Shown: positions 26,704 through 35,358 of the stretch, in pieces
How the letters are laid out: each line of letters starts with the position of its first letter
Position numbering within the stretch: position 1 is the first letter of the stretch
Assembly: GCA_041752735.1 (NCBI GenBank)
Contig: JBGSVW010000034.1
Location: 27,955 to 91,954, forward strand
Direction of reading: 5' to 3'
Length of the DNA stretch: 64,000 nucleotides
Source: UBA1422 sp041752735
GTDB taxonomy: Bacteria; Bacillota; Clostridia; Peptostreptococcales; Anaerovoracaceae
The notes under the pieces: generated by a model
Database searches by the model: none
Told to the model about the DNA's origin: nothing
Seen by the model: only the letters and a program-made list of their open reading frames with translations
Translations under genes and position numbers: made by a program

Positions 26704-27249
26704 TTATTCGGTTTGGTGTTCGCTCCAGTAGTTGACAGCCTTCAGGTTCAGTTCAATCATTTTGGCTTTGCCGCCTTTGAAGTTTTCCTGAAAAACCTCT
26801 TCAATCCGGGATAAATCCACCACTTCTGAGGAACCAATCAGGGCGCCCAGCATGACCACATTGGCCACTTTTTCGTTCCCTAAGTTTTCTCTGGCAATGG
26901 AATTGCAATCCACATAGATGGCCTTCACATCGGTCCGTTCCACCTTTTTGGAAATGATGCCGGAGTTGACGATGATGGTGCCACCCGGGACCACCATATC
27001 GGTGAATTTGTCCAGGGAGCTGCCGTTCATGGCCAATAGCACGTCTACGGCGGTGACAATGGGCGAAGCGATGGGCTTGTCCGAAATCACCACGGTGCAG
27101 TTGGCGGTGCCGCCTCGCATCTCAGGTCCGTATGCCGGCATCCAGGATACTTCCCGACCTTCCAGCATTGCGGTATAGGCCAGCAGCTGGCCAATCAGTA
27201 AAATTCCTTGTCCGCCGAAGCCGGCGATAAATACTCGTTTCGTCGCCAT
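26704..27249 (-). CDS. 2-oxoacid:ferredoxin oxidoreductase, gamma subunit
   Basis: Gamma subunit (181 aa) of the pyruvate/2-oxoacid:ferredoxin oxidoreductase family, with the typical opening FIAGFGGQGILLIGQLLA and the PEMRGGTANCTV segment. It forms the CoA-binding part of the four-subunit enzyme. The ATG directly follows the TAA of the beta gene. The delta-alpha-beta-gamma gene order is common for branched-chain (VOR) and 2-oxoglutarate (KGOR) enzymes; the ilvE and acyl-CoA synthetase neighbours favour branched-chain 2-oxo acids. Confidence 0.93.
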   Translation of the reverse strand: MATKRVFIAGFGGQGILLIGQLLAYTAMLEGREVSWMPAYGPEMRGGTANCTVVISDKPIASPIVTAVDVLLAMNGSSLDKFTDMVVPGGTIIVNSGIISKKVERTDVKAIYVDCNSIARENLGNEKVANVVMLGALIGSSEVVDLSRIEEVFQENFKGGKAKMIELNLKAVNYWSEHQTE

Positions 27250-27996
27250 TTATTTCACCCCATCCGGACACTTGAATTGCTGTAACGGATAGTATGGAAT
27301 CAGGGCTTCGTCAATCCATTCCAGGGCCTTGATGGGGGGTTTGCCCCAGTTGACCGGACAGGCTGACAACAGCTCTACAAAGGCGAATCCCACGCCTTTG
27401 GCCTGGACGTCGAAGGCCCGGGCAATGGCTCTTTTGGCTGCTCTCACATGGGACGGGCTGTTTAAGGCCACACGTTCCACATAGACGGCGCCATCGATGG
27501 TGGCTAGCATTTCCGCCACACGCAGAGGCATGCCGGCGTCTTCCGCTTTTCGGCCGTCCTGGGCGGTGGTCGCCTTTTGGCCAATTAAGGTGGTGGGGGC
27601 CATCTGTCCCCCGGTCATGCCATAAATGGCGTTGTTAATAAAGAACGTGCAAATCTTCTCGCCACGGTGAGCGGCATGGATGATTTCTCCGGTGCCGATG
27701 GAGGCTAAGTCCCCATCTCCCTGGTAGGTGAATATCAGGTTGCCCGGGTGAACCCGTTTGATGGCCGAGGCCACCGCAGGGGCACGGCCGTGGGCCGCTT
27801 CAATCATATCTACATTCAAATACCGGTGGGCCACAATGGAGCAACCAACGGGGGAAACCCCAATGGTGTCTCCTAGTCGTCCGGATTCCTCCAGGACTTC
27901 CATGATCAGGCGGTGAGCGATGCCGTGGGTACAACCCGGGCAGTAATGAGTTTCTGCGTCCCGCATGCCGGGGGTGACTTCAAATACAGTCTTCAA
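27250..27996 (-). CDS. 2-oxoacid:ferredoxin oxidoreductase, beta (TPP) subunit
   Basis: Thiamine-pyrophosphate subunit of 248 aa. The iron-sulfur/TPP motif begins HYCPGCTHG, and the TPP-binding motif is GDGDLASIGTGE followed by NNAIYGMTGGQMAPTT. I place the start at TTG 27996, not at the longer ORF. AAGGAGG lies seven bases upstream of the TTG, and the TTGA overlaps the TGA stop of the alpha gene by four bases, a typical coupling. It decarboxylates the 2-oxo acid and passes electrons to the ferredoxin subunit. Confidence 0.95.
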   Translation of the reverse strand: MKTVFEVTPGMRDAETHYCPGCTHGIAHRLIMEVLEESGRLGDTIGVSPVGCSIVAHRYLNVDMIEAAHGRAPAVASAIKRVHPGNLIFTYQGDGDLASIGTGEIIHAAHRGEKICTFFINNAIYGMTGGQMAPTTLIGQKATTAQDGRKAEDAGMPLRVAEMLATIDGAVYVERVALNSPSHVRAAKRAIARAFDVQAKGVGFAFVELLSACPVNWGKPPIKALEWIDEALIPYYPLQQFKCPDGVK

Positions 27997-29216
27997 ACCT
28001 CCACCTCCTTTCCGGTTTTGGGATTGCTGTCTGTGCAACAATCAGGGCCACATGAAGAATCGGGTTCACAGGCAGGTCCGCTTCCAGCACCACATCCGGA
28101 GCCACATTCGCAGCAGCAAGGAGCCGGGCCGTTGATGGCGTTGTATAAAGCTTCCGCTTCTTGTGTTATTTCGTCAGGGGTCAGCAAAATGCCGGAGGCC
28201 CGTCCAATGAGCTCCACAGGGCGTTTGCCCAGGATCGCCAGTTTGACGTCCTGAATCAGTTGCCCACGGGAAAGTTCCGCAGAAATCACCAGCTTTGCGT
28301 TGGGTGCTTTCTTGTCGATTTCATCAAAGGCTTTGTATGGGAAAGGCCATAGGGTTTTGGGCCGAATCAGTCCGGCTTTGATGCCCTTTTTGGCCAGTTG
28401 GTCCATGGATTCCCGGACGATGCGGGCAGTGGTGCCGTAGGCGGCAAACACAATGTCGGCATTTTCCAGGTTGACGGTTTCGTATTCGGGAAGTTCCTTC
28501 TCGGCCTTGATGTATTTCTCCCAAAGCTTGTCGCTATACGCGGCGAAGGCATTTTGATCCAGCCATACCGAGTTGATGGCGTTTCGTTCCCGTTTATTTT
28601 TATGGCCGGTGAGGGCCCAAGGTTTCGCTTTGGCAATGTCGTCGCCCATGATGGGCGTTTGAGCCGGAGGAATGGTGACCGGTTCCATCATCTGGCCCAG
28701 CATGCCGTCGGCCAGAATCATGACGGGGTTCCGATATTCGTCTGCCACGTCAAAGCCTTTGATCATCATGTCCATGGCTTCCTGAATGCTTTCAGGGGCG
28801 TACACAAATATGTGGTAGTCGCCGTTTCCGCCGCCACGGGTGGCCTGGAAATAGTCTGCCTGGGCAGGTTGAATGGCTCCGATGCCGGGGCCTGCGCGCA
28901 TGACGTTGATGATGACCATGGGAGCTTGGATGTTGGCCAAGCCGGAAAGTCCTTCCTGCATCAGGGCTACCCCCGGTGAGGATGAGGAGGTCAGCACTCG
29001 TCCACCGGCTGCCGCTGCGCCGTAGCACATGTTGATGGAAGCCAGTTCGCTTTCTGCCTGTATAAAGGACCCGCCCACTTTGGGAAGTTCCCGGGACATG
29101 AATTCTGTGATTTCATTTTGTGGTGTAATGGGGTAACCGAAGTAGTACCGGCAGCCTGCTCGGATTGCGGCAAGCGCCAGGGCTTCGTTGCCCTTCATCA
29201 GCTTTCTGTCTGCCAT
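27993..29216 (-). CDS. 2-oxoacid:ferredoxin oxidoreductase, alpha subunit with a cysteine-rich tail
   Basis: Alpha subunit of 407 aa, start at the ATG one base after the ferredoxin stop (MADRKLMKGNEA). The N-terminal part has GCRYYFGYPITPQNE and SSSSPGVALMQEG, which shape the active site and subunit contact. The catalytic core ends near residue 358, normal for the family. It is followed by an unusual tail of about 45 residues with nine cysteines (PAPCCCECGSGC, GPACEPDSSCGPDCC), rich in Gly, Pro and Ser. Such a tail is not part of the standard subunit and could bind metal or tether a cluster. The reading frame runs through it without break, and the stop overlaps the beta start. Confidence 0.94.
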   Translation of the reverse strand: MADRKLMKGNEALALAAIRAGCRYYFGYPITPQNEITEFMSRELPKVGGSFIQAESELASINMCYGAAAAGGRVLTSSSSPGVALMQEGLSGLANIQAPMVIINVMRAGPGIGAIQPAQADYFQATRGGGNGDYHIFVYAPESIQEAMDMMIKGFDVADEYRNPVMILADGMLGQMMEPVTIPPAQTPIMGDDIAKAKPWALTGHKNKRERNAINSVWLDQNAFAAYSDKLWEKYIKAEKELPEYETVNLENADIVFAAYGTTARIVRESMDQLAKKGIKAGLIRPKTLWPFPYKAFDEIDKKAPNAKLVISAELSRGQLIQDVKLAILGKRPVELIGRASGILLTPDEITQEAEALYNAINGPAPCCCECGSGCGAGSGPACEPDSSCGPDCCTDSNPKTGKEVEV

Positions 29217-29217
29217 T

Positions 29218-29445
29218 CTAGTCCTCCTCCTTGTATACGCTGATGACCCCGTCAGGGCACATGAGCGCGCAGCTGCCACAGGCAATGCACTTATCCATGT
29301 CTGTGCAGGTGACAGGGTGATAGTCTTTTTTGTTGACCACGGTCAGGTCAATGGCCAAAATCTTGGCCGGGCAAGCATGGACGCATAACTCGCAGCCCTT
29401 GCACTTGTCGATTTGAAATTTTAGGATTCCTCTTCCTTTTGACAT
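29218..29445 (-). CDS. 2-oxoacid:ferredoxin oxidoreductase, delta (2[4Fe-4S]) subunit
   Basis: Ferredoxin-type subunit of 75 aa with two complete cluster motifs, CKGCELCVHACP and CIACGSCALMCP. It carries electrons from the TPP site to soluble ferredoxin. First gene of the four-subunit set, 84 bp downstream of the PFOR gene. An AAAGGAA site precedes the ATG. Confidence 0.95.
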   Translation of the reverse strand: MSKGRGILKFQIDKCKGCELCVHACPAKILAIDLTVVNKKDYHPVTCTDMDKCIACGSCALMCPDGVISVYKEED

Positions 29446-29529
29446 TTTGGTTCCTTTCTGGGTTGGTCTACTGCCGCGGTATGTTGCGGTCAGAAGCTGT
29501 GGATCGGTTCGTAACCGGTCTTCATTGTT

Positions 29530-32500
29530 TTATTTGTCTTCCATGCCTTTGTACTGTCGGTAGCGGTCCAAAGCGTCTTTTTCTGCTTCATCGAAGAGTG
29601 CCTTGGCGTTCTTTGGAAAACTCTTTTCCAAGGAGGCGTAGCGGACTTCGTTCTTGAAGAATTCACGAAGAGGCACGGTGGGCTCTTTGGAATCCAGGGT
29701 GAAAACCCCCGGGTTGCCATCCGGGCCTTTGGTGTCCGGGTTGTATCGATACAAGAACCAATATCCTGCATTGACGGCCTCTTTCATCTCGATGAGCATG
29801 TTGCTCATGCCGGCTTTGATGCCGTGGTTGATGCAGGGGGCGTAGGCCACAACGATGGAAGGTCCTTTGTGGGCTTGCGCTTCTTTGAGAGCCTTGATCA
29901 GCTGGTTTTGGTCAGCGCCCATTGCCACATTGGCCACATAGACGTTTCCGTAGGTCATCAGCTGAAGGCCCAGGTCTTTTTTCTTGGTTTTCTTGCCGGA
30001 GGCCTGGAATTGTGCCACTGCACCGATGGTGGTTGCCTTGGAAGACTGCCCGCCGGTGTTGGAGTAGACTTCCGTGTCTACAATCAGCACGTTGACGTCT
30101 TCGCCCATGGCGAACACGTGGTCCAGCCCGCCGTAGCCAATGTCGTAGGCCCAACCGTCTCCGCCAACCATCCACATGGTTTTCTTGGAAAGCTGGTCTT
30201 TCCGCTCCAGGATTTTTTTGGCCAGGTCTTTGGCTTCTCCCTTGAGGGTTCGCGCTTTGAGTGCGGCTTCCAGTTCCGCCACCAGTTTGTCGCTGGCAGG
30301 GGTGCTGGCTTCCAGGTCATCCCAGGTATCGAACCATTTCTTCAGGGCGGTCTTTAAAGGCGCAGGTAGGGTTTGCCCCTGCTTGTCGCTTTCTTTGGAT
30401 TTTTCAAGTAGGGCCGTCGCTAAACCGGTGACCAGTTCACGCTGCTGTTTCACAGCCAGGCACATGCCGTAACTGAACTCGGCGTTATTTTCAAACAGGG
30501 AGTTGGACCAGGCAGGCCCCTTCCCTTCTTTGTTGGTGGTGTAAGGCACGCAAGGCATGGCGGATCCCCAGGCCTGGGTGCAACCGGTGGCGTTGGCAAA
30601 GTACATTTTGTCCCCATAGAGCTGGGTCAAAAGTTTGATGTACGGAGTTTCCCCACAGCCGGCGCAGGCCCCTGAGAACTCAAGGAGGGGCTGTTTGAAC
30701 TGGCTTCCCTTGATGGTCCCCGGGTCGAAGGATCCGGTTTTCTCTTTGAGGGTCAGACCGTACTCCCAGCTTTCTTTGCCCACCGGCACTTCCGCGGCGG
30801 GATGGATGACCAGTGCCTTTTCTTTGGCCGGACAGGTCACAGCGCAACAGCCGCAGCTGGTGCAATCCTGGGTGCTGATCTGAAGACTGTATCGATAATC
30901 CGCCAGGTCTTTGCCTTTGGCGGCGATGGTTTCAAATTCTGCGGGTGCATTCTTGATTTCCTTGCTGTCCAGCAAATACGGCCGGATGCAACCGTGGGGG
31001 CAAACCAGGGCGCATTGGTTGCACTGGATGCAGTTGTCTTTGACCCACATGGGAATGTCCGTGGCGATGCCCCGCTTTTCGTAGGCGGAGGTTCCAAGAG
31101 GCATGGTCCCGTCTTTCATGCCGACGAAGGCGCTGACAGGCAGGCTGTCCCCTTCTTGGGCATTGATGGGAATCTGTATGTTCTTGATAAACTTCGGAAG
31201 GGGTGTTTCGTCCTTGCCGGTTTTCTTTTTGACGTCCTTGGCGGTGGCCCAGCTGGCAGGCACGGCAACTTTCTTTGCTGCGGTGATGCCGCTGTCGATG
31301 GCAGCCATATTCATTTTGACAATGGTCTTGCCCTTTTTCTCATAGGTGGTCTGAGCCGCTTCCTTCATGTATTCCACCGCCTTCTCGACGGGGATGATTT
31401 TGGCCAGGTTGAAGAAGGCCGACTGGAGGACCATGTTGGCCCGGTTGCCAAGACCCAGTTCGTTGGACACCCGGTTGGCGTCGATGATATAGAACTGGAT
31501 GTCGTTTTTGGCGATATATTTTTTTACTTCGGCGGGCAAGTTTTGTTCCAGCTCTTCTTCTGTCCAGTCGCAGTTCAAAAGGAAGGTGCCTCCCTTTTCC
31601 AGTTCAGGAACGATGCTGTACTTGCTGAGAAAGTTCTGGTTGTGGCACGCGATGAAGCTGGCGGATTTCACCAGGTAGGTGGAGCGGATAGGCGAAGTGC
31701 CAAACCGCAGGTGGGACTTGGTGATGCCAAAAGACTTCTTGGTGTCGTATTCAAAATATGCCTGGGTATACATGTCTGTGGATTCGCTGATAATCTTGAT
31801 GGAGTTCTTGTTGGCGCCAACGGTGCCGTCGGAGCCCAGCCCCCAGAATTTGCAGCTGATGGTCTTGGGGTCTCCTGCATAAAAGTTCTCCCCCTGGATT
31901 AGGGAATGGCCGGTGATGTCATCATCGATGCCAATGGTAAAATGGTCCTTGGGACGAGGGGATTTTAGGTTGTCAAACACCGCCTTGATTTGGGCGGGAT
32001 TGGTGTCTTTGGAAGAAAGGCCATAGCGTCCGCCATAAATCTTGGGGACGTTGTCCCGGTTGGTGAAGGCTGCGCAGATGTCTTTGTACAAAGGTTCGCC
32101 GTCGGCGCCTGCATCTTTCATCCTGTCCAGCACTGCGATTTTGGTCACAGATTTAGGTAAGGCCTTGAGCAGGTGCTTGGTGGAAAACGGTCGATACAAG
32201 TGGACCTGAATGAAGCCGACTTTCTCGCCTTTGCTGTTGAGGTAGTCTACGGTTTCTGCGATGGTGCCTGAAACGGAGCCCATGGCCACTACAACCCGGT
32301 CCGCATCTTTGGGACCGTAGTATTGGAACAGCTTATATTTGCGCCCGGTAATCCGGGTGATGTCGTCAAAGTAGCTTTGGACCAGGTCGGGAAGCGCTTC
32401 GTAATCTTCGTTGTTGGATTCACGAACCTGGAAATAGATGTCCGGGTTTTGGACGGTGCTGCGAAGCACCGGGTGATCCGGGTTCAGGGCATTTCGTCGC

Positions 32501-33108
32501 CAGGCGGAAAGGGCGTTTTCGTCCATCAGCTCAGCCAGGTCGTCGTAATCTATACATTCAATCTTTTGGATTTCATGGGAAGTACGGAATCCATCAAAAA
32601 AGTGCATGAAGGGAATCCGAGATTCGATGGCGGCCAGATGGGCCACCCCAGCTAGGTCCATGACTTCCTGGACGCTACCGGTACTGATCATGGCAAAGCC
32701 GGTGCTCCTGGAGTTCATCACGTCGGAGTGATCTCCAAAAATTGAAAAAGCATGGGTACCCACAGTACGGGCAGCCACATGCAAAACCCCCGGATGCCGT
32801 TGTCCGGATATTCTATGCATGGTGGGTATCATAAGCATCAGTCCCTGGGATGATGTGTAGGAAGTGGCCAGGGTGCCTGCTTCCAGTGCGCCGTGTACGA
32901 CACCGGCAGCGCCGGCTTCCGACTGCATTTCGACTAAGTGTACCGGTTGGCCAAAGATGTTCTTTTTGCCGGCTGCGGCCCACTCGTCAGTTTTTTCTGC
33001 CATGGGGGATGAGGGGGTAATTGGGTAGATGCCTGCTACTTCAGTAAAGGCATAAGCTACATAGGCTGCAGCCTCGTTTCCGTCCATGGTCTTGATGATT
33101 TTGCTCAT
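29530..33108 (-). CDS. nifJ: Pyruvate:ferredoxin (flavodoxin) oxidoreductase
   Basis: Single-chain PFOR of 1192 aa, normal length; oxidises pyruvate with CoA to acetyl-CoA, CO2 and reduced ferredoxin. Domain I has AYAFTEVAGIYPITPSSPMAE, followed by the CoA domain. A double [4Fe-4S] insert (CIQCNQCALVCPHGC and CTSCGCCAVTCPAKE) comes next, and then the C-terminal TPP domain (CAGCGETPYIK, GGDGWAYDIGYGG, NTGGQSSK). The start is ATG 33108 with TGGAGGA eight bases upstream; the longer ORF adds 37 residues unlike the family. It has its own sigma-A promoter and probably heads the whole oxidation run down to 20.7 kb. Confidence 0.98.
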   Translation of the reverse strand: MSKIIKTMDGNEAAAYVAYAFTEVAGIYPITPSSPMAEKTDEWAAAGKKNIFGQPVHLVEMQSEAGAAGVVHGALEAGTLATSYTSSQGLMLMIPTMHRISGQRHPGVLHVAARTVGTHAFSIFGDHSDVMNSRSTGFAMISTGSVQEVMDLAGVAHLAAIESRIPFMHFFDGFRTSHEIQKIECIDYDDLAELMDENALSAWRRNALNPDHPVLRSTVQNPDIYFQVRESNNEDYEALPDLVQSYFDDITRITGRKYKLFQYYGPKDADRVVVAMGSVSGTIAETVDYLNSKGEKVGFIQVHLYRPFSTKHLLKALPKSVTKIAVLDRMKDAGADGEPLYKDICAAFTNRDNVPKIYGGRYGLSSKDTNPAQIKAVFDNLKSPRPKDHFTIGIDDDITGHSLIQGENFYAGDPKTISCKFWGLGSDGTVGANKNSIKIISESTDMYTQAYFEYDTKKSFGITKSHLRFGTSPIRSTYLVKSASFIACHNQNFLSKYSIVPELEKGGTFLLNCDWTEEELEQNLPAEVKKYIAKNDIQFYIIDANRVSNELGLGNRANMVLQSAFFNLAKIIPVEKAVEYMKEAAQTTYEKKGKTIVKMNMAAIDSGITAAKKVAVPASWATAKDVKKKTGKDETPLPKFIKNIQIPINAQEGDSLPVSAFVGMKDGTMPLGTSAYEKRGIATDIPMWVKDNCIQCNQCALVCPHGCIRPYLLDSKEIKNAPAEFETIAAKGKDLADYRYSLQISTQDCTSCGCCAVTCPAKEKALVIHPAAEVPVGKESWEYGLTLKEKTGSFDPGTIKGSQFKQPLLEFSGACAGCGETPYIKLLTQLYGDKMYFANATGCTQAWGSAMPCVPYTTNKEGKGPAWSNSLFENNAEFSYGMCLAVKQQRELVTGLATALLEKSKESDKQGQTLPAPLKTALKKWFDTWDDLEASTPASDKLVAELEAALKARTLKGEAKDLAKKILERKDQLSKKTMWMVGGDGWAYDIGYGGLDHVFAMGEDVNVLIVDTEVYSNTGGQSSKATTIGAVAQFQASGKKTKKKDLGLQLMTYGNVYVANVAMGADQNQLIKALKEAQAHKGPSIVVAYAPCINHGIKAGMSNMLIEMKEAVNAGYWFLYRYNPDTKGPDGNPGVFTLDSKEPTVPLREFFKNEVRYASLEKSFPKNAKALFDEAEKDALDRYRQYKGMEDK

Positions 33109-33224
33109 GATGTTCCTCCAGAGTATGTAAGAAAAATGCGATAAAATGCGTCGGTCTTTGGGCGAGGCATTTCCCTTTGGAATCCTTGCAGAAGCTGCCT
33201 CGGGCGCATTTTGATGCACCTTAT

Positions 33225-33253
33225 ATTTTATGGTTTTTGTTGGGTAAAGTCAA
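33225..33253 (-). promoter_or_regulatory. Sigma-A promoter of nifJ
   Basis: On the - strand TTGACT and TAAAAT are separated by 17 bases, about 117 bp upstream of the nifJ start. Confidence 0.7.
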
Positions 33254-33345
33254 CAACTATCGTATTAATTTTTTGTGTTTTTCATACAATTCCAGGGGCG
33301 GTTTTTTGTGGAAGTTTGGTAAAAAAGGCAGAAATGAGGGGAAAT

Positions 33346-33372
33346 GAAAAAGCCAGGGGTGCCTGGCTTTTA
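33346..33372 (-). terminator. Terminator of the MazG-like gene
   Basis: AAAAGCCAGG / CCTGGCTTTT is a 10-bp stem with a 4-base loop and runs of T on both sides. It lies 23 bp past the stop at 33395. Confidence 0.85.
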
Positions 33373-33394
33373 ATAATATGGTTCGTAATTAATA

Positions 33395-33718
33395 TTAGTC
33401 TAGAATTTCCTTGAGGAAGACACGATCTAAATAGCCGCCCAGCTCTTCGAATCGCTGCATGCGAACCCTTTGAAACTCTTCCAGTGAAATCCCCTTAAAT
33501 GCAAGGATGGCGTGCATGACTTCACCGACATCAGCCAGGCATTCGATATCTCTATTGTCTATTGCATCCTGCTCCACATAGCGTTTGACCTCTGCAATAA
33601 AAAGGTCATTAAGCATCTGCAAATATTTATCGTCGTCCAAGTGAGCAGTGCGACAAGTCTTGCCCTTTTGAGACATAATCGCAGGAATGTTGTCACGAAT
33701 TAAAGTGTTTGATTTCAT
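33395..33718 (-). CDS. MazG/PRA-PH-like nucleotide pyrophosphohydrolase family protein
   Basis: Predicted 107-aa all-helical protein of the type that starts LIRDNIPAIMSQKGK and carries the acidic signature ADVGEVMHAILAFKG; a VEQDAIDNRDIECLADVGEV stretch gives the metal-binding acidic residues. Relatives remove unusual nucleoside triphosphates or act in histidine synthesis; here the gene is not in a his operon, so a house-cleaning role is more likely. ATG 33718 follows AAGGAG by six bases; the longer in-frame ORF is rejected. It sits at the left edge of the accessory region. Confidence 0.7.
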   Translation of the reverse strand: MKSNTLIRDNIPAIMSQKGKTCRTAHLDDDKYLQMLNDLFIAEVKRYVEQDAIDNRDIECLADVGEVMHAILAFKGISLEEFQRVRMQRFEELGGYLDRVFLKEILD

Positions 33719-33804
33719 GATGCTCTCCTTCACTTTCATTGATATTTTATATTGTTATTATACTCAATTGCGCGAAGAATTGCTACGATTTAATCATTTC
33801 AGAT

Positions 33805-34644
33805 TTATATGAAATAGTTATTATAAATTTCTTGGACCTTATCCTCCGACACAGGTAACCCAAGAAGCGCATGGGGCAGAGTATAAAACGAAACAGCGTT
33901 TGTGCCCTCAATCTTATACATCATCTTGGGTGACACATAGTAAACATCTTTGCCAGCATCTGTTTTGAATTCCGCTTTGACGGTAAGCTCATCACCGGTT
34001 TTTAGTATGATGGCTGCTTCGTTTTCAACACGATTATTATCGATGTAAACACTCATCGTCTTTAGATAGGGAGTCAGACTTCCAAAGTCGATCCCTGTCA
34101 CATTGCAGGTTTGATTGGTTTTGTTGCTAATCGAGAACTCATAAGTTTCCCCAAGACCAGCACCTGCGGTATGTCCTGAAATATCAAGGATGTCTTCGGT
34201 AGATGGTTCCTCAACGCTCACGACGATTTCGCCAACACTGTATTTTTGAGTCTTGCCTGCTTTGTCCTCAAACGTTACTTGAGTGATAATTTGCTTGCCG
34301 AGTTGATTTGCTTTAACAATAAGGGAAATGGCGTAGAGCCTCATGCCTTTATACTGGCTCCCGGCCTCAATAGTATATTCTGTTATTTCCAAATTGGGGT
34401 TATCTATAAAAACTTTGAGTTCCTGCCCACCATTGGCAAAATCCATTTTGCTTGTGGCTGCAAAACACAATAGATCTATGGGAACTTCAGCCTCCGTGGA
34501 TGTATGGATTTGCCCTTGTGCCGGCAGAAAAAAAATGGTTGAACCCTCTTGTTTATTTGAAGTGAGGTTTTGGGCTAAAAAAATTCCGGAAACGATTAGG
34601 ACGATGAGCCCTATCACACCGAATGTCCGCATATTTTTCGTCAT
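33805..34644 (-). CDS. Single-pass membrane-anchored extracellular protein of unknown function
   Basis: Predicted 279-aa protein with an N-terminal membrane anchor (FGVIGLIVLIVSGIFLAQ, about residues 8-25) and a long extracellular-looking beta-rich part with Gly/Asn/Thr-rich segments (DISGHTAGAGLGETYEFSISNKTNQTC). No family recognised. I start it at ATG 34644, because GGAGGAG lies five bases upstream and the protein opens like a signal anchor. The open frame runs on upstream without a stop into a chimeric ORF (34698-35358), so a naive call gives one 517-aa protein. I regard that as an accident of a frameshift. Confidence 0.7.
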   Translation of the reverse strand: MTKNMRTFGVIGLIVLIVSGIFLAQNLTSNKQEGSTIFFLPAQGQIHTSTEAEVPIDLLCFAATSKMDFANGGQELKVFIDNPNLEITEYTIEAGSQYKGMRLYAISLIVKANQLGKQIITQVTFEDKAGKTQKYSVGEIVVSVEEPSTEDILDISGHTAGAGLGETYEFSISNKTNQTCNVTGIDFGSLTPYLKTMSVYIDNNRVENEAAIILKTGDELTVKAEFKTDAGKDVYYVSPKMMYKIEGTNAVSFYTLPHALLGLPVSEDKVQEIYNNYFI

Positions 34645-34697
34645 GACGCTCCTCCGTAATCCAAGGGCGGTGATTTCCACCGCCCTCATCAATGTTG

Positions 34698-35358
34698 CTA
34701 CTGATAACGAACATAATTGTAAGCTCCTGATTGAGGTTCGGTTACAAGTACCGTCCCATATGTCCTTGGGGTACTCATAGTGCCAAGCATAATACTTTAT
34801 TAAAGCTTTATATTGTTTATAATCTCTGTAGTGGGCCAGCTTGCTAAATCTGGAACTGTCAGCGACGAATTTGGTTGCAACAGAACAAGTAAATGTTCTT
34901 GATACTGTGAAGCTGCTAGAGGCTTTGATTGAGTCCAAAATAGTGCCTTCGGCCCCCACTGTCAGCGTGCTCGTATGGCTTCTGCCAACCACTAATACAT
35001 AAGCCCGAACTCTGCGTAATATGAAATTGCTGGTTTCGGCAACCGCATTCAGCATGTCTTCCATGGTAAGAACTCTTATGATGTCCAACTCTTGATTGTT
35101 GATATGGTAAGCCTCATCGCATTCTACGCCATAGTTTAACGCAGGAAAATACAAGTCAACCAAGGCATGTTTTCCATCTGACCGACGGATATATTGTTGG
35201 GTGACAGGTTGTATTTCCAGTCTGTTCAACTTATGATATATTGCATTGATGATATAGTTCTCATAATCTTTGCGTTTGGTACGAGACAGGGTCTTGATTA
35301 AATAGTCTCGCTTTTTGTCTGGTGCCCAGTGGCCTCGGTCGTGCTCTTCGTGGATCAT
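34698..35358 (-). pseudogene. Chimeric, frameshifted ORF: nuclease-like N-terminus joined to part of another protein
   Basis: The first ~122 codons look like a small PD-(D/E)xK-type endonuclease domain (VDLYFPALNYGVECDEAYH, then IRVLTMEDMLNAV and FILRRVRAY). They join abruptly to a stretch rich in Ser/Thr (TSTLTVGAEGTIL, IKASSSFTVSRTF, SRFSKLAHYRDYKQY) typical of a different, secreted-type clostridial protein. Near 34757-34775 the natural frame is lost. Dropping one base in the CCCC run gives YPRTYGTVLVTEPQSGAYNYVRYQ and then a stop at 34698-34700. Without it, the frame reads through into the next gene. The start overlaps the stop of the upstream gene (ATGA) and has GAAGGAG. Probable deletion fusion plus frameshift, or a sequencing error at the homopolymer. 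Confidence 0.6.

Noticed and set aside
30802..31902. 366-codon + ORF opposite nifJ
   Set aside because: Antisense frame of the PFOR coding sequence; no ribosome site and unnatural composition.
33805..35358. A single 517-aa protein
   Set aside because: The frame joins three unrelated parts, has a strong internal ribosome site and start at 34644, and makes sense only after a one-base correction.
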